A stretch of DNA of 64,000 bases, taken from the NCBI RefSeq assembly GCF_000382205.1, contig NZ_KB907786.1, forward strand, positions 930,001 to 994,000, read 5' to 3'. The translations under genes and the position numbers were made by a program. Of this stretch, positions 35,548 to 44,947 are shown one piece after another. Each line of letters opens with the position of its first letter. Position 1 is the stretch's first letter. This stretch comes from Dyadobacter beijingensis DSM 21582 (GTDB taxonomy: Bacteria; Bacteroidota; Bacteroidia; Cytophagales; Spirosomataceae). The notes below the pieces were generated by a model, which saw only the letters and a program-made list of their open reading frames with translations, did no database searches and was not told the origin of the DNA.

Positions 35548-36039
35548 TTATTTGCGATTTGCCAATATCCGGTCATATGTGCTTCCTCGCGTATAGCTCT
35601 CGAATTTTCCTGCTTTTACGCCCCAAAATCGTAGCTTAGCCGACAATTCTTCCCAGTTTGAATTGATTCCCCGTTGATAGAGTATGTTCCGTTGATTTTT
35701 GCCTAAAAATGCTGATTTCGGATCCATGTATCCCTGAAACGACAGTGTGCTGTGCGGATGTTTTTCCAGGAAAGCTATGGCAATGGCAGCTACCGTTGCA
35801 ATCACTTTGGGCATGTCCCCATTTCCTGTCCTGATGCTATCATCGAGTACCCAGCTATCCTTCAAGCGAACGATATCGCCAAACGCCAGATTGAAAAGTG
35901 GATCGAAATGGGCATTAAGCTCATCGATAAGCGGGCTCATGAGAACCACTTTATGGATTTTTCCGTGAATACCCTCACTTGTAAATGTGTATAGCGATGA
36001 ATCTTCAATACTTTGGAAGTGGTAAATGTCTTTATTCAT
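35548..36039 (-). CDS. DUF6934-like protein, unknown function
   Basis: 163 residues from the ATG at 36039, giving MNKDIYHFQSIEDSSLYTFT; an upstream start at 36084 would add 15 unlikely residues. The N-terminal pattern Y-x-F-x-S-x-G-x-x-G-x-I-x-K-V-V (YTFTSEGIHGKIHKVV) and the central phrase VIATVAAIAIAFLEKHP are what I associate with the Bacteroidota family DUF6934. The later segment GQNQRNILYQRGIN-like (GKNQRNILYQRGIN) and the C-terminal YDRILANRK also fit. These small cytoplasmic proteins are often found in variable gene islands and have no established function. Confidence 0.6.
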   Translation of the reverse strand: MNKDIYHFQSIEDSSLYTFTSEGIHGKIHKVVLMSPLIDELNAHFDPLFNLAFGDIVRLKDSWVLDDSIRTGNGDMPKVIATVAAIAIAFLEKHPHSTLSFQGYMDPKSAFLGKNQRNILYQRGINSNWEELSAKLRFWGVKAGKFESYTRGSTYDRILANRK

Positions 36040-36125
36040 ATGGATAGTGTGCTCGAAACACTTACCAAAGCGCCCCAACCCCATTCCCTATCCGCCCCGC
36101 CCGCCACCACTTATCCTCCGGCAAG

Positions 36126-36159
36126 AAAAAGCCCGTCCAGGTTGCTGAACGTGCTTTTT
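36126..36159 (-). terminator. Likely terminator of the GapN-like gene
   Basis: AAAAAGCCCGTCC (36126-36138) pairs with GAACGTGCTTTTT (36147-36159) apart from two mismatches, around an 8-base loop. On the minus strand the stem runs into CTTTTTC. It lies 51 bases past the stop of the dehydrogenase gene. Confidence 0.55.
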
Positions 36160-36209
36160 GGCATTGAGGGAACGGTTTATCTTCTGGTTTGCGGCCGGGA
36201 AATGAGTGG

Positions 36210-37835
36210 CTAGAAGATGAACTTCGTGCTCAGAAAGTTCGACGTGTCCTCGTGTACGATCTCGTTGATCAGCTGCTTGTTGGCGTCATTCATTTTGAAG
36301 GCGACCAGGGAGCGGATCGAAAATGCGCGAATGGCGTCGGGGACGGAAAGGGTACCCTCGGCGCTGTCCTTACGGCCCGTGAACGGGAAGACATCCGGGC
36401 CGCGCTGGCATTGGGTGTTAATGTTCACACGGCTTACCTGGTTTACCAGAGGGTCGATGAGCGAGGCTACTTCGTCGGCATTGTTGCTGAAAATGCTCAC
36501 TTGCTGGCCGTGCGTCGATTCGATGAGGAATTCGATGGTTTCTTCCAGGTCGTCGAACGGTACCACGGGCACGATCGGGCCGAATTGCTCTTCGTGGTAA
36601 AGCTTCATATCGCTGTTTACCGGGTATACGACGGCCGGGTAGAAGAATGAGCCTTCGGATTTGCCCCCGTTTTCATTCACCACTTTCGCGCCGTGCGCTT
36701 CGGCGTCGGCAATGCAGCCGGTGAGGTATTCGATTTTATTGGTTTCGGGCAGCGGGGTAAGTGATACGCCTTTTTCCCACGGCATGCCGAATTTCAGTTC
36801 CGCTACCGCCGCGCTGAATTTTTCGAGGAACGCGTCGGCGACGCTGCGGTGTACCCACACGATTTTCAATGCCGTACAACGCTGACCATTAAACGATAGC
36901 GAGCCGGTGATGATTTCCTTCACCGCAAGGCCAAGGTCGGCGTCGGGCGTGACGATAGCTGCATTCTTCGCATCCAGGCCGAGTACCGCGCGCAGGCGGT
37001 TCACTTTCGGGTGGGATTTCTTCAACTCATTGGCCACTTTGCTCGAACCGATGAGCGTCAGGACGTTGATTTTGCCGGATTGCATCAGGCCAGGGACGAC
37101 GGTGTTGCCGCGCCCGTAGATCACGTTCACGACGCCTTTTGGGAAACAGTCGCGGAAAGCCTCCTGCAATGGGTAATGCAGCAGCGTACCGAATTTCGGC
37201 GGTTTGAAAAGCAGCGTGTTGCCCATGATCAGTGCGGGGATCAGGGTAGTGAAAGTTTCGTTGAGCGGGTAGTTGAACGGGCCCATACACAGTACCACGC
37301 CCAGGGGCGAGCGGCGTACCTGTGCGGCAATGCCGTCGACGATATCGAAGCCGGACGAGTCGCGGTCGAGGTTTTTCAGCGAGTCGATCGTGGCATAAAT
37401 GTATTCTACCGTACGATCGAATTCCTTCACCGAGTCGGCAAACGACTTGCCGATTTCCCACATGATAAGCTTGACGATGATGTCCTTTTTCTCGATCATG
37501 CGCCCGGTAAACTGCTCCACGCAATGGATGCGTTCGGCGACGCCCATGGTAGGCCATTCGCCGCGGCCGTTGTTGTAAGCGGCCACGGCGGCGTCCAGCG
37601 CTTCGGCGGCTTCTACGGCAGTTCCCAAAGGGTAGCTTCCAATGAGCTTGCGTTCGAGGCCGTTTTCAGTTTTAATGCAAATCGGAGAATACACCTCGTG
37701 GACGGGGCCGTCCCAGGTTTTCATTTCGCCATTGGACAGGTACTCGCGCTGGTGGATCAGCGCAGGCAGGCTGAACTCCGCAGGAATGTCTTTTTCTTCA
37801 ACAAAGATGTTCTTTAACGTGGAATTGAAATCCAT
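36210..37835 (-). CDS. GapN-like NADP-dependent glyceraldehyde-3-phosphate dehydrogenase (aldehyde dehydrogenase fold)
   Basis: 541 residues. The aldehyde dehydrogenase fold has MGPFNYPLNETFTTLIPALI and FKPPKFGTLLHYPL in the cofactor domain, catalytic Cys320 in SFNGQRCTALK and EEQFGPIVPVVPFDD. The C-terminal NTQCQRGPDVFPFTGRKDS is the stretch that marks non-phosphorylating GAPDH (GapN), which oxidises glyceraldehyde-3-phosphate to 3-phosphoglycerate with NADP. Odd point: the usual E-L-G-G-K motif carrying the general-base Glu reads GLDAKN here, so the Glu is missing at the expected place. The gene stands alone. Another aldehyde substrate is possible. Confidence 0.8.
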   Translation of the reverse strand: MDFNSTLKNIFVEEKDIPAEFSLPALIHQREYLSNGEMKTWDGPVHEVYSPICIKTENGLERKLIGSYPLGTAVEAAEALDAAVAAYNNGRGEWPTMGVAERIHCVEQFTGRMIEKKDIIVKLIMWEIGKSFADSVKEFDRTVEYIYATIDSLKNLDRDSSGFDIVDGIAAQVRRSPLGVVLCMGPFNYPLNETFTTLIPALIMGNTLLFKPPKFGTLLHYPLQEAFRDCFPKGVVNVIYGRGNTVVPGLMQSGKINVLTLIGSSKVANELKKSHPKVNRLRAVLGLDAKNAAIVTPDADLGLAVKEIITGSLSFNGQRCTALKIVWVHRSVADAFLEKFSAAVAELKFGMPWEKGVSLTPLPETNKIEYLTGCIADAEAHGAKVVNENGGKSEGSFFYPAVVYPVNSDMKLYHEEQFGPIVPVVPFDDLEETIEFLIESTHGQQVSIFSNNADEVASLIDPLVNQVSRVNINTQCQRGPDVFPFTGRKDSAEGTLSVPDAIRAFSIRSLVAFKMNDANKQLINEIVHEDTSNFLSTKFIF

Positions 37836-37945
37836 TGAACCAGATTTTTGTGGATAAGAATTGATTTAAAAAAAGCGCACTGGGATAATGACGAAGTTTC
37901 GCATTTTTATCCTTATCAACAAGTCTGATTTTGATCAACTTTTGT

Positions 37946-39274
37946 CTAAATCCGATTTCTTCTTGTCATTTTGAAGAATCGCGTCATGAGGAATATCGAC
38001 GCCATCGTCAAACCGAGGATCAGCCCGAGCCACATGCCCGAAGCGCCCATCCCGAAATGGAACGCGAGCGTGTAGCCTACCGGGATACCGATTACCCAAT
38101 AGGCGATACCGATCAGGATCGTGGGCGTTTTTACGTCTTTGATACCTCTCAATAATCCCGCGCCGATGGCCTGGGTGCTATCCGAAATCTGGAAAACGGC
38201 AGCGAAAAGGAGCAGTAATGCGGCCAATGCCACTACCTCGGTGTTGTCGTTGAATGCCTTGGGCAGCAGGTTGCGGAATGCCCCGAAGATGATCGCGCAG
38301 AGGGTGCCGTAAATCAGCGCGGTAATGAGCGTGCTCTTGCCGATGACGAAAATTTTCTTCCAGTCGCTGCGGCCGAGCGCATTGCTTACGCGGATGGAAC
38401 CCGCCTGCGCCAGGCCCATCGATACCATGAATGTAAACGACGCGCAGCTGAGCGCGATCTGGTGCGACGCCTGTGCCACGGCGCCCAATGTGCCGATGAT
38501 AATGCCCGATACGGCGAATGCGCCCGCTTCCATGCCGATTTGCAAGCTGCTCGGCACGCCGATATGCAGCAGCTCGCGCCAGGTTTGCGCTTTGAAATAC
38601 CATTGGTTACGGCTTACGGCAATGTATTTTTCAAAAGTTTTGTGCTTCAAAATCACGAAAAGCAATGCGAGGAACATCATCGTGCGGGTAATGAGTGTGG
38701 CCCAGCCTGCGCCTTCCAGTTCCAGGCGCGGAAAACCCCAGTTGCCGTAAATGAGCAGCCAGTTGAGCAGGATATTGACCGGCATACCGGCCAGCGAGAA
38801 GATCATCGCCGTGCGCGTGTGTTCCAAACCGTCGGCAAACTGCTTCAATGTCATGAAAAGGAGCATCGGAATAATGGAAAGGCCCATCAGCCGCATGAAC
38901 GGGATCGCCAGCTCCGCTACTTCGGGGTCCTGGCCGAGGTTGCGCAGGTAATCTTTGCCGAACAGCAATGTGCAGGAAATAACAAGCGCCGTGAGCGTAC
39001 AGAGGCAGAAGCCATTGAATAAATAATGCGAAACCTGCTGGGCGTCGCGCCGGCCGTTGGCCAGCGATACCATTTGCGAGACGGAGATCGTCATCCCGAT
39101 CCCGATCACGAACGGAATGTTCATCGCATTGATTACCAGTGCCGCCGCAGCCAGTTGCTTATAGCTGATGGCGCCTACCATGGCGCTGTCGATCAGGTGG
39201 AGGGCCATTTGGGCCAGTTCTCCGATGATAATAGGGAATGCGAGTCGTAGAGTTTGTGATGCTTCGTTCTTCAT
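37946..39274 (-). CDS. MATE family efflux transporter (NorM-like)
   Basis: 442 residues with about twelve membrane helices in two similar halves. N-terminal helix: LAFPIIIGELAQMALHLIDSAMVG, here the core P-I-I-I-G-E-L-A-x-M and D-x-x-M-V-G pattern of the NorM branch. Internal G-x-P-x-S/x-L-Q-I-G (GVPSSLQIGMEAGAF) marks the start of the second half, followed by ASHQIALSCASFTFMVSMGLAQA. Proton- or sodium-driven export of cationic drugs or metabolites is the family role. It is a single gene with a TACCTTTG box 29 bases upstream, divergent from the TonB receptor gene. Confidence 0.95.
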   Translation of the reverse strand: MKNEASQTLRLAFPIIIGELAQMALHLIDSAMVGAISYKQLAAAALVINAMNIPFVIGIGMTISVSQMVSLANGRRDAQQVSHYLFNGFCLCTLTALVISCTLLFGKDYLRNLGQDPEVAELAIPFMRLMGLSIIPMLLFMTLKQFADGLEHTRTAMIFSLAGMPVNILLNWLLIYGNWGFPRLELEGAGWATLITRTMMFLALLFVILKHKTFEKYIAVSRNQWYFKAQTWRELLHIGVPSSLQIGMEAGAFAVSGIIIGTLGAVAQASHQIALSCASFTFMVSMGLAQAGSIRVSNALGRSDWKKIFVIGKSTLITALIYGTLCAIIFGAFRNLLPKAFNDNTEVVALAALLLLFAAVFQISDSTQAIGAGLLRGIKDVKTPTILIGIAYWVIGIPVGYTLAFHFGMGASGMWLGLILGLTMASIFLMTRFFKMTRRNRI

Positions 39275-39302
39275 GGCGTTGTGCGGATGTGCAAAAAGAA
39301 TG

Positions 39303-39310
39303 CAAAGGTA
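39303..39310 (-). promoter_or_regulatory. Candidate -7 box TACCTTTG for the MATE gene
   Basis: The minus strand reads TACCTTTG, an exact TAnnTTTG match, 29 bases before the ATG at 39274. No -33 TTG was found at the usual spacing. Confidence 0.45.
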
Positions 39311-39450
39311 TGGAAATCCGGTACAGGGTCGGAATGCCGGGCGGAAAGTTCATTTTAATATATCATTAAGGTAGAGTAAAACGGCGGGCCAAAAGGGTTT
39401 GTAATGGTAGCAACTTTTTAAAGCATTTGAGAAAATATTACAACGGGATA

Positions 39451-41916
39451 ATGGCTATCAGGAGCAGTTTGAAGCAGGGCTTTCGTCAGGGAAAGTCGCG
39501 TGGTTTTGTAAGGGTTATGTGGGTATTGGGAATGCTGGCGGCAATGCCGGCGGTGGCGCAGAATAATGGGAAATTGAAGGTTACCGGCAAGATTATCGAC
39601 GGTGCGAGCAACGCGCCCCTGGGCTACGCGAGCATCCGGCTGTTCAAAACCACGGATAGCTCGTTCGTGTCGGGCGCGATTACCGACGAGACGGGCGGGT
39701 TCATTGTCGACATTGCGGCAGGTACTTATTATGCATTGTCGGAGTTCATCGGTTACAAGCCGAATTATACTACTAATATAAAAGTGAGTGCCGCCAATTC
39801 ACCGCTCGATCTGGGCGCGATCAAGGTGGCGGCGTCGGCCCGGACGCTCGACGAGGTGACCGTGCAGGCCGAGAAGAGTTCGATGGAGCTTTCGCTGGAC
39901 AAGAAAGTTTTTAATGTTGGCAAAGACCTGGCTAATGCGGGCGGTACGGCCGTAGACATTCTCACGAACGTGCCTTCTGTGGCCGTGGATGTGGAAGGCA
40001 ATGTAAGCCTGCGCGGCAGCGGCAATGTGCGCATCCTGATCGATGGAAAGCCATCCGGGCTTGTGAGCATCAAAGGTGCGAGCGGGCTGGCGCAGTTGCA
40101 GGGGAGTATGATCGAGCGGGTGGAGATCATTACTAACCCGTCGGCGCGGTATGAGGCTGAGGGGATGGGCGGCGTGATCAATATTGTGCTGAAAAAAGAG
40201 CGGAAAGAGGGTGTCAACGGCTCGTTCGACATTATTACCGGGCACCCTACCAACTTTGGCGGCGCAGCCAATATCAATTACAGAAAGAAAAACCTCAATT
40301 TCTTCATCAACTACACGATGTCGTACCGGAACACGCCGGGCAAGAATTTCGTCTACCAGGAGCTCTACCGCAACGATTCCACGTTCATCATGGAGCGTGA
40401 TATGAAGAGTAATCTCAAAGGCATGGCCAACAGCGCCCGCGGTGGTCTGGATTATTATTTCAATACCAAAAACGTCCTCACGGCCGCTTACACCTGGCGC
40501 ACGAGCAAGGGCAAGCGCTTTTCGACCCTCGATTACCGCGATTACCTCTCCAACCTGGGTAATATGACGAGCTACACGCGCCGTACACAGGACGAAACGG
40601 AGACGGAACCGAATGCAGAATATGCATTGACCTACAAAAAAACATTCAACAGGAAAGGGCAGGAGTTTACCGCCGATGTACGCTACCTGGATAACTGGGA
40701 GGATTCGGACCAGTATTATCATGAAAACGTGTACAAACCAGATGGCGGCCCGTCGGGCATTCCGCCGCTGCTGCAGCGGGCCGTGAACTATGAAACCGAG
40801 AAGCAGCTGCTTTTCCAGGTCGATTATGTGCACCCGTTCGGCAAGGATGGTAAAATCGAGGCGGGCGGGCGCAGCAGTTCGCGGGATATGACGAACGACT
40901 ACACCGTGACGCAGCAAACGAGCGACGGCGGATGGGTCACGCTGCCGGGGCTGACCAACGACTTTTTGTATGAAGAGAATATCAATGCATTGTACGGCAT
41001 GATCGGCAACAAAACCGGCAAATTCTCCTACCAGGGCGGTGTGCGGGCCGAATGGACGGGTGTTACAACGACATTGAGAACGACCAGCGAGGTCAACGAC
41101 CGCAAGTATGCGAACCTCTTTCCGAGCGTGCACGTCACCTACGACTTTGCGAAGCAGAATGCATTTCAGCTTAGTTACAGCCGTCGCGTCCGCAGGCCGC
41201 AGTACAACGACCTGACGCCGTTTGCGACTTACAGCGATAACCGTAATTATTGGAGCGGTAACCCTGATTTGAACCCCGAATTCACGAATGCATTCGAGTT
41301 CGGGCACGTGAAATATATGAATAAGGGTTCGCTCACGTCATCTGTTTACTACCGCCATACCAACGGCAAAATCATTAGCATCCGCACCGTGCAGGACGAC
41401 GGCAGCTCTTATACACGCCCCGAAAACCTGGGGACGGAAGATGCCTACGGTGCCGAATTTACGGGCTCTTTCAATCCCTATCCGTGGTGGAAGCTCGATG
41501 GCAGCGCCAACTTTTTCCGCTCGATTATCGACGGAACGGGCGTAGACGAGGAATTTCAGAGCGATACTTACAGCTGGTTTGTGCGGGCCATGTCGCGGTT
41601 TACGCTTTGGAAAAATACGGATGTGCAGCTGAGGGGCAACTACGAGGCGCCGCAGCAAACGCCGCAGGGCCGCCGCAAAGCATTGGCTACACTCGATCTG
41701 GCGGCCACGCGTGACATTTTGCGTGGGAATGGCACGCTGACGCTCACGGTGGTGGACGTTTTCAATTCGCGGAAATTCCGGTCCATCACCGAGGGGGCTA
41801 ATTTTTATGCACGTAACAGTTCGCAGGGGCGTTTGAGACAAATAAACCTGACGCTGAACTACCGTCTGCACCAGGCCAAGAAGAAGCCGAAAGAGAGCCT
41901 GGAAGGTGAATTTTAA
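39451..41916 (+). CDS. TonB-dependent receptor of the outer-membrane-barrel type with carboxypeptidase-like domain
   Basis: 821 residues from the ATG at 39451; a TTG at 39427 is less likely. A basic start and signal sequence (VMWVLGMLAAMPAVAQ) precede a carboxypeptidase regulatory-like domain (about 40-125). A plug follows with LDEVTVQAEKSSMELSLDKKVFNVG, DILTNVPSVAVDVEGNVSLRG and IERVEIITNPSARYEAEGMG, then a barrel of the OMP_b-brl_3 type (LSYSRRVRRPQYNDLTPF) with a polar C-terminal tail. This class lacks a SusD partner. Ligands in the family include peptides, siderophores and metals, and none can be named here. The gene is single and divergent from the MATE gene. Confidence 0.93.
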   Translation: MAIRSSLKQGFRQGKSRGFVRVMWVLGMLAAMPAVAQNNGKLKVTGKIIDGASNAPLGYASIRLFKTTDSSFVSGAITDETGGFIVDIAAGTYYALSEFIGYKPNYTTNIKVSAANSPLDLGAIKVAASARTLDEVTVQAEKSSMELSLDKKVFNVGKDLANAGGTAVDILTNVPSVAVDVEGNVSLRGSGNVRILIDGKPSGLVSIKGASGLAQLQGSMIERVEIITNPSARYEAEGMGGVINIVLKKERKEGVNGSFDIITGHPTNFGGAANINYRKKNLNFFINYTMSYRNTPGKNFVYQELYRNDSTFIMERDMKSNLKGMANSARGGLDYYFNTKNVLTAAYTWRTSKGKRFSTLDYRDYLSNLGNMTSYTRRTQDETETEPNAEYALTYKKTFNRKGQEFTADVRYLDNWEDSDQYYHENVYKPDGGPSGIPPLLQRAVNYETEKQLLFQVDYVHPFGKDGKIEAGGRSSSRDMTNDYTVTQQTSDGGWVTLPGLTNDFLYEENINALYGMIGNKTGKFSYQGGVRAEWTGVTTTLRTTSEVNDRKYANLFPSVHVTYDFAKQNAFQLSYSRRVRRPQYNDLTPFATYSDNRNYWSGNPDLNPEFTNAFEFGHVKYMNKGSLTSSVYYRHTNGKIISIRTVQDDGSSYTRPENLGTEDAYGAEFTGSFNPYPWWKLDGSANFFRSIIDGTGVDEEFQSDTYSWFVRAMSRFTLWKNTDVQLRGNYEAPQQTPQGRRKALATLDLAATRDILRGNGTLTLTVVDVFNSRKFRSITEGANFYARNSSQGRLRQINLTLNYRLHQAKKKPKESLEGEF

Positions 41917-42052
41917 TGTAAAATAAATTTAGTTAACGGTTTTATTGCCTAACTTGTATCTTCTAACACAGGGATTGATCGCTACTGCACCTCGATTAGG
42001 TTGAATGTATTGAGCAACGTTTATGTTATTTCAAGAATACTTAATGTAGGTT

Positions 42053-42502
42053 ATGAGCACAAAACCAAATAAATCTATCTACCTGGCGGACGACGACGAG
42101 GATGACTGCATGCTCTTCGAAGATGCGCTGAGAGAGGTGAGCCTTTCGGCAGAACTGCTTACGGCTAATGACGGGGTCGAGCTGATTGATCTGATGGAAA
42201 AAACAGTGCCGCCTCCGCCGGATGTAATTTTCCTGGACCTGAATATGCCCCGTAAAAACGGCTTCGAGTGCCTCGACCATATTCGCAAAACCAAAGCCTG
42301 GGAGGACATCCCCGTGGTGATCTTCTCTACGACCGGGCAGGAAGAAATGGTCAGGAAAGTGCACGAAAAAGGAGCCAATTTCTTCATCCGCAAACCAGGA
42401 TCGTTCCCGAAACTGAAACAGGCGATCAAACAAATCCTGGATATCGACTGGACGAAGCACAATTGGACGCCGGCTCCCGAAAACTTTTATTATCAATATT
42501 GA
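42053..42502 (+). CDS. Single-domain response regulator (Rcp1-like)
   Basis: 149 residues, one receiver: acidic pocket LADDDEDD, acceptor Asp62 in VIFLDLNMPRKNGFE, Thr switch in IFSTTGQEE and Lys in FFIRKPGSF. The pattern ADDDEDDxxLF with L-D-L-N-M-P-x-x-x-G resembles Rcp1, the small regulator paired with phytochrome-type kinases. A kinase with the matching HDLQEPL box begins 42 bases downstream on the same strand, so the two form a natural pair. It has no output domain. Confidence 0.93.
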   Translation: MSTKPNKSIYLADDDEDDCMLFEDALREVSLSAELLTANDGVELIDLMEKTVPPPPDVIFLDLNMPRKNGFECLDHIRKTKAWEDIPVVIFSTTGQEEMVRKVHEKGANFFIRKPGSFPKLKQAIKQILDIDWTKHNWTPAPENFYYQY

Positions 42503-42530
42503 CTTCTCCCGACTTGTCCGCTTATTTTTG
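42499..42530 (+). promoter_or_regulatory. Candidate promoter TTG-N21-TATTTTTG before the PAS kinase
   Basis: TTG at 42499-42501 (inside the stop region of the receiver gene), a 21-base spacer and TATTTTTG at 42523-42530 fit the Bacteroidota promoter pattern. The kinase start at 42545 would leave a very short leader. The kinase may thus be expressed both with and without the receiver. Confidence 0.4.
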
Positions 42531-42544
42531 AAAGTATCTTCTTC

Positions 42545-44947
42545 TTGAAACAGGTGGACAAGTCGAAAAATTTGCATCAGCATTCTTCTGAAAACAGCAC
42601 ACCGCCCGCAGAACGGGTGAATTCCGCGCAGGACAACGAAAGCAAGTTTCGTAATACCGTCAAGCAGGCGCCCGTGGGCATGGCGATCCTCCGAGGGGAG
42701 GATTTTGTCGTGGAAATGGCAAACGACGCCTACCTGAGCATTGTCGACCGAACAGAAGACGAGCTCGTGGGGAAATCGCTGTTTACCGGTCTGCCCGAGG
42801 TTCGCACCTATGTGGAACCTATCCTGCTCAATGTCCTGCACACCGGCATTGCCTACCACGGTAACGAATTCGAGGTGACGCTCCGGCGCTTCGGGACGCC
42901 CCAGCAATGCTTTTTCAACTTTGTATACCAGCCGCTTTTTGAAGAATCGGAGCACGCGTCGGGCGTGATGGTGGTGGCTACGGAAGTAACGCAGCAGGTT
43001 TTGTCCAAACAGGCATTGCAAAGCAGTGAAAACCAGTTCAGGAACCTCGTTACACAATCCCAGTTTGCCAAGGCGATCCTGAAAGGCCGTGATTTTGTGA
43101 TCAGTATTGCCAATGAAAGTATGCTGAACATCTGGCGGCGGCGCCTCGATGCCGTCGTGGGAAAGCGACTGATAGACGTGTTCCCCGAGCTGGAAGGGCA
43201 AAAGTTCATCGATCTGCTGCACGATGTGTACGATCATGCTAAAATATATCGTGAGAATGAAGCGATTGCCTACGTGGACGGTCCCGGCGGCCTGAAAAAA
43301 CATTACCTCGACTTTCAATATGCACCGATCCTGGAACTGGACGGCAGCGTGTCGGGTATTATGGCTTCGGTGAATGATGTGACCGACAAAGTCACCCTTC
43401 GCCAGCAGTTCGCCGAAACGGCCGACCGCCTTTCACTCGCTACCGACGGAACACGGCTCGCTACATGGGACCTGAATCTCCAGACCCGTGAAATTATCCA
43501 TTCGGGAAGACTGGCCGTAATTTTCGGATATGATGAAAATACCGTGCTTACCCACGCTCAGATGCGCGACCAGGTGATGCCGGAGGACCGTACGGCGATC
43601 ATTGAAAAGGCTTTCCACGCCGCGCTGCAAACAGGCACTTATTACTACGAAGCACGCATTATCCACCAGGACAAATCCATTCACTGGGTAAGGACTCAGG
43701 GCAAGGTGTTTTTTGACGAAAATCAGGTGCCGCTGCGCATGCTGGGTACGATGATGGACATTACCGACCGCAAGGAGTCGGAACTCGCCTTGAAGACAAG
43801 CGAAGGTAAATTCCGCACCCTGGCCGACTCCATGCCGCAGTTTGTGTGGACGAGCGACACCCAGGGTACGCTGAATTATTTCAACCGCTCGATGATCGAC
43901 TATTTCGGCCTGGCGCCGGAGGAGCTGGAAATGAATGGCTGGATACAGGCCGTACACCCCGACGACCGGGCCGAGAACCAGCGGCTGTGGATGTATTCCG
44001 TCGAGCATGGTACCGATTTCATGTTCGAGCACCGGTTAAAACGTTTTGACGGTGAGTACCGCTGGTACCAATGCAGAGCCATCCCGCAGAACGACGCCGA
44101 CGGAACGATCCGGATGTGGGTAGGGACCAGTTCGGACATTCACGATAACCGCCTCTTTATCGACCAGCTCGAAACGAAGGTGCAGGAGCGGACACAGCAG
44201 CTGATCGTAGCGAATAGCGAACTGGTGCGCACCAATATGGAACTGGCGCAGTTTGCCTACGTGGCCAGCCACGATTTGCAGGAGCCGTTGCGGAAAATCC
44301 AGACGTTTGCGACGCGGATACTGGAAACGGAAACCGGGAATTTGTCGGAGCGGGGTAAAGATTATTTTCAAAGGATGCAGGCATCGTCCACACGTATGCA
44401 GCAGCTGATTGTGGATCTGCTGGCATTCTCGCGCGCCAACGTGGCCGAGAAGCATCTCGAGAGTACCGACCTGAACCAGGTTTTGCAGAATGTGAAAGAT
44501 CAGCTGAGCGATGTGATCCAGGCTGAGAATGCGACTATTACCAGCGATGAGTTGCCGGTACGCTATGTGATCGCGTACCAGTTTGAGCAGTTGTTTATGA
44601 ACCTTGTTGCCAATGCGTTGAAGTTTGTAAGTCCGGGCAGGGCACCGATGATCGAGATACGCTCGGGAGAGGTGGAAGGCGCGGCCATCGCATTGGCGGA
44701 AGCCGACCCGACGACGAATTACCAGTATATTTCCTTCTCCGACAACGGCATTGGCTTCGATCCGCAGTTCAAGGACCGCATTTTCCAGGTATTTCAAAGG
44801 CTGCACAACCGTTCGGCCTACGAAGGTACAGGCATTGGTCTGGCTATTTGCAAAAAAATCGTGGAGAACCACAAAGGCCTGATCGACGCCGTCGGAAAGC
44901 CGGGAGCGGGATCTACATTTATCATTTATTTGCCTGCGGAGGGCTGA
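42545..44947 (+). CDS. Soluble four-PAS histidine kinase (phytochrome-like kinase core)
   Basis: 800 residues from a TTG start at 42545; no in-frame ATG occurs before the first PAS. PAS domains lie at about 30-145, 160-275, 285-410 and 415-535. The last is the most canonical (FRTLADSMPQFVWTSD, VHPDDRAEN, YRWYQCRAIP). The H-box is YVASHDLQEPLRKIQTFATR with His576, then an N-box (NLVANALKFV), FSDNGIGFD and EGTGIGLAICKK. No membrane helix and no receiver are present. Kinase core and last PAS resemble the kinase at 21104, so the two are probably paralogues. The receiver at 42053 is the likely phospho-acceptor. Confidence 0.92.
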   Translation: MKQVDKSKNLHQHSSENSTPPAERVNSAQDNESKFRNTVKQAPVGMAILRGEDFVVEMANDAYLSIVDRTEDELVGKSLFTGLPEVRTYVEPILLNVLHTGIAYHGNEFEVTLRRFGTPQQCFFNFVYQPLFEESEHASGVMVVATEVTQQVLSKQALQSSENQFRNLVTQSQFAKAILKGRDFVISIANESMLNIWRRRLDAVVGKRLIDVFPELEGQKFIDLLHDVYDHAKIYRENEAIAYVDGPGGLKKHYLDFQYAPILELDGSVSGIMASVNDVTDKVTLRQQFAETADRLSLATDGTRLATWDLNLQTREIIHSGRLAVIFGYDENTVLTHAQMRDQVMPEDRTAIIEKAFHAALQTGTYYYEARIIHQDKSIHWVRTQGKVFFDENQVPLRMLGTMMDITDRKESELALKTSEGKFRTLADSMPQFVWTSDTQGTLNYFNRSMIDYFGLAPEELEMNGWIQAVHPDDRAENQRLWMYSVEHGTDFMFEHRLKRFDGEYRWYQCRAIPQNDADGTIRMWVGTSSDIHDNRLFIDQLETKVQERTQQLIVANSELVRTNMELAQFAYVASHDLQEPLRKIQTFATRILETETGNLSERGKDYFQRMQASSTRMQQLIVDLLAFSRANVAEKHLESTDLNQVLQNVKDQLSDVIQAENATITSDELPVRYVIAYQFEQLFMNLVANALKFVSPGRAPMIEIRSGEVEGAAIALAEADPTTNYQYISFSDNGIGFDPQFKDRIFQVFQRLHNRSAYEGTGIGLAICKKIVENHKGLIDAVGKPGAGSTFIIYLPAEG

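Noticed and set aside
39799..41307. Minus-strand frame of 502 codons
   Set aside because: Antisense to the TonB-dependent receptor; no domain or signal features.
42041..43318. Minus-strand frame of 425 codons
   Set aside because: It is the shadow of the receiver gene and the first part of the PAS kinase, both unmistakable on the plus strand.
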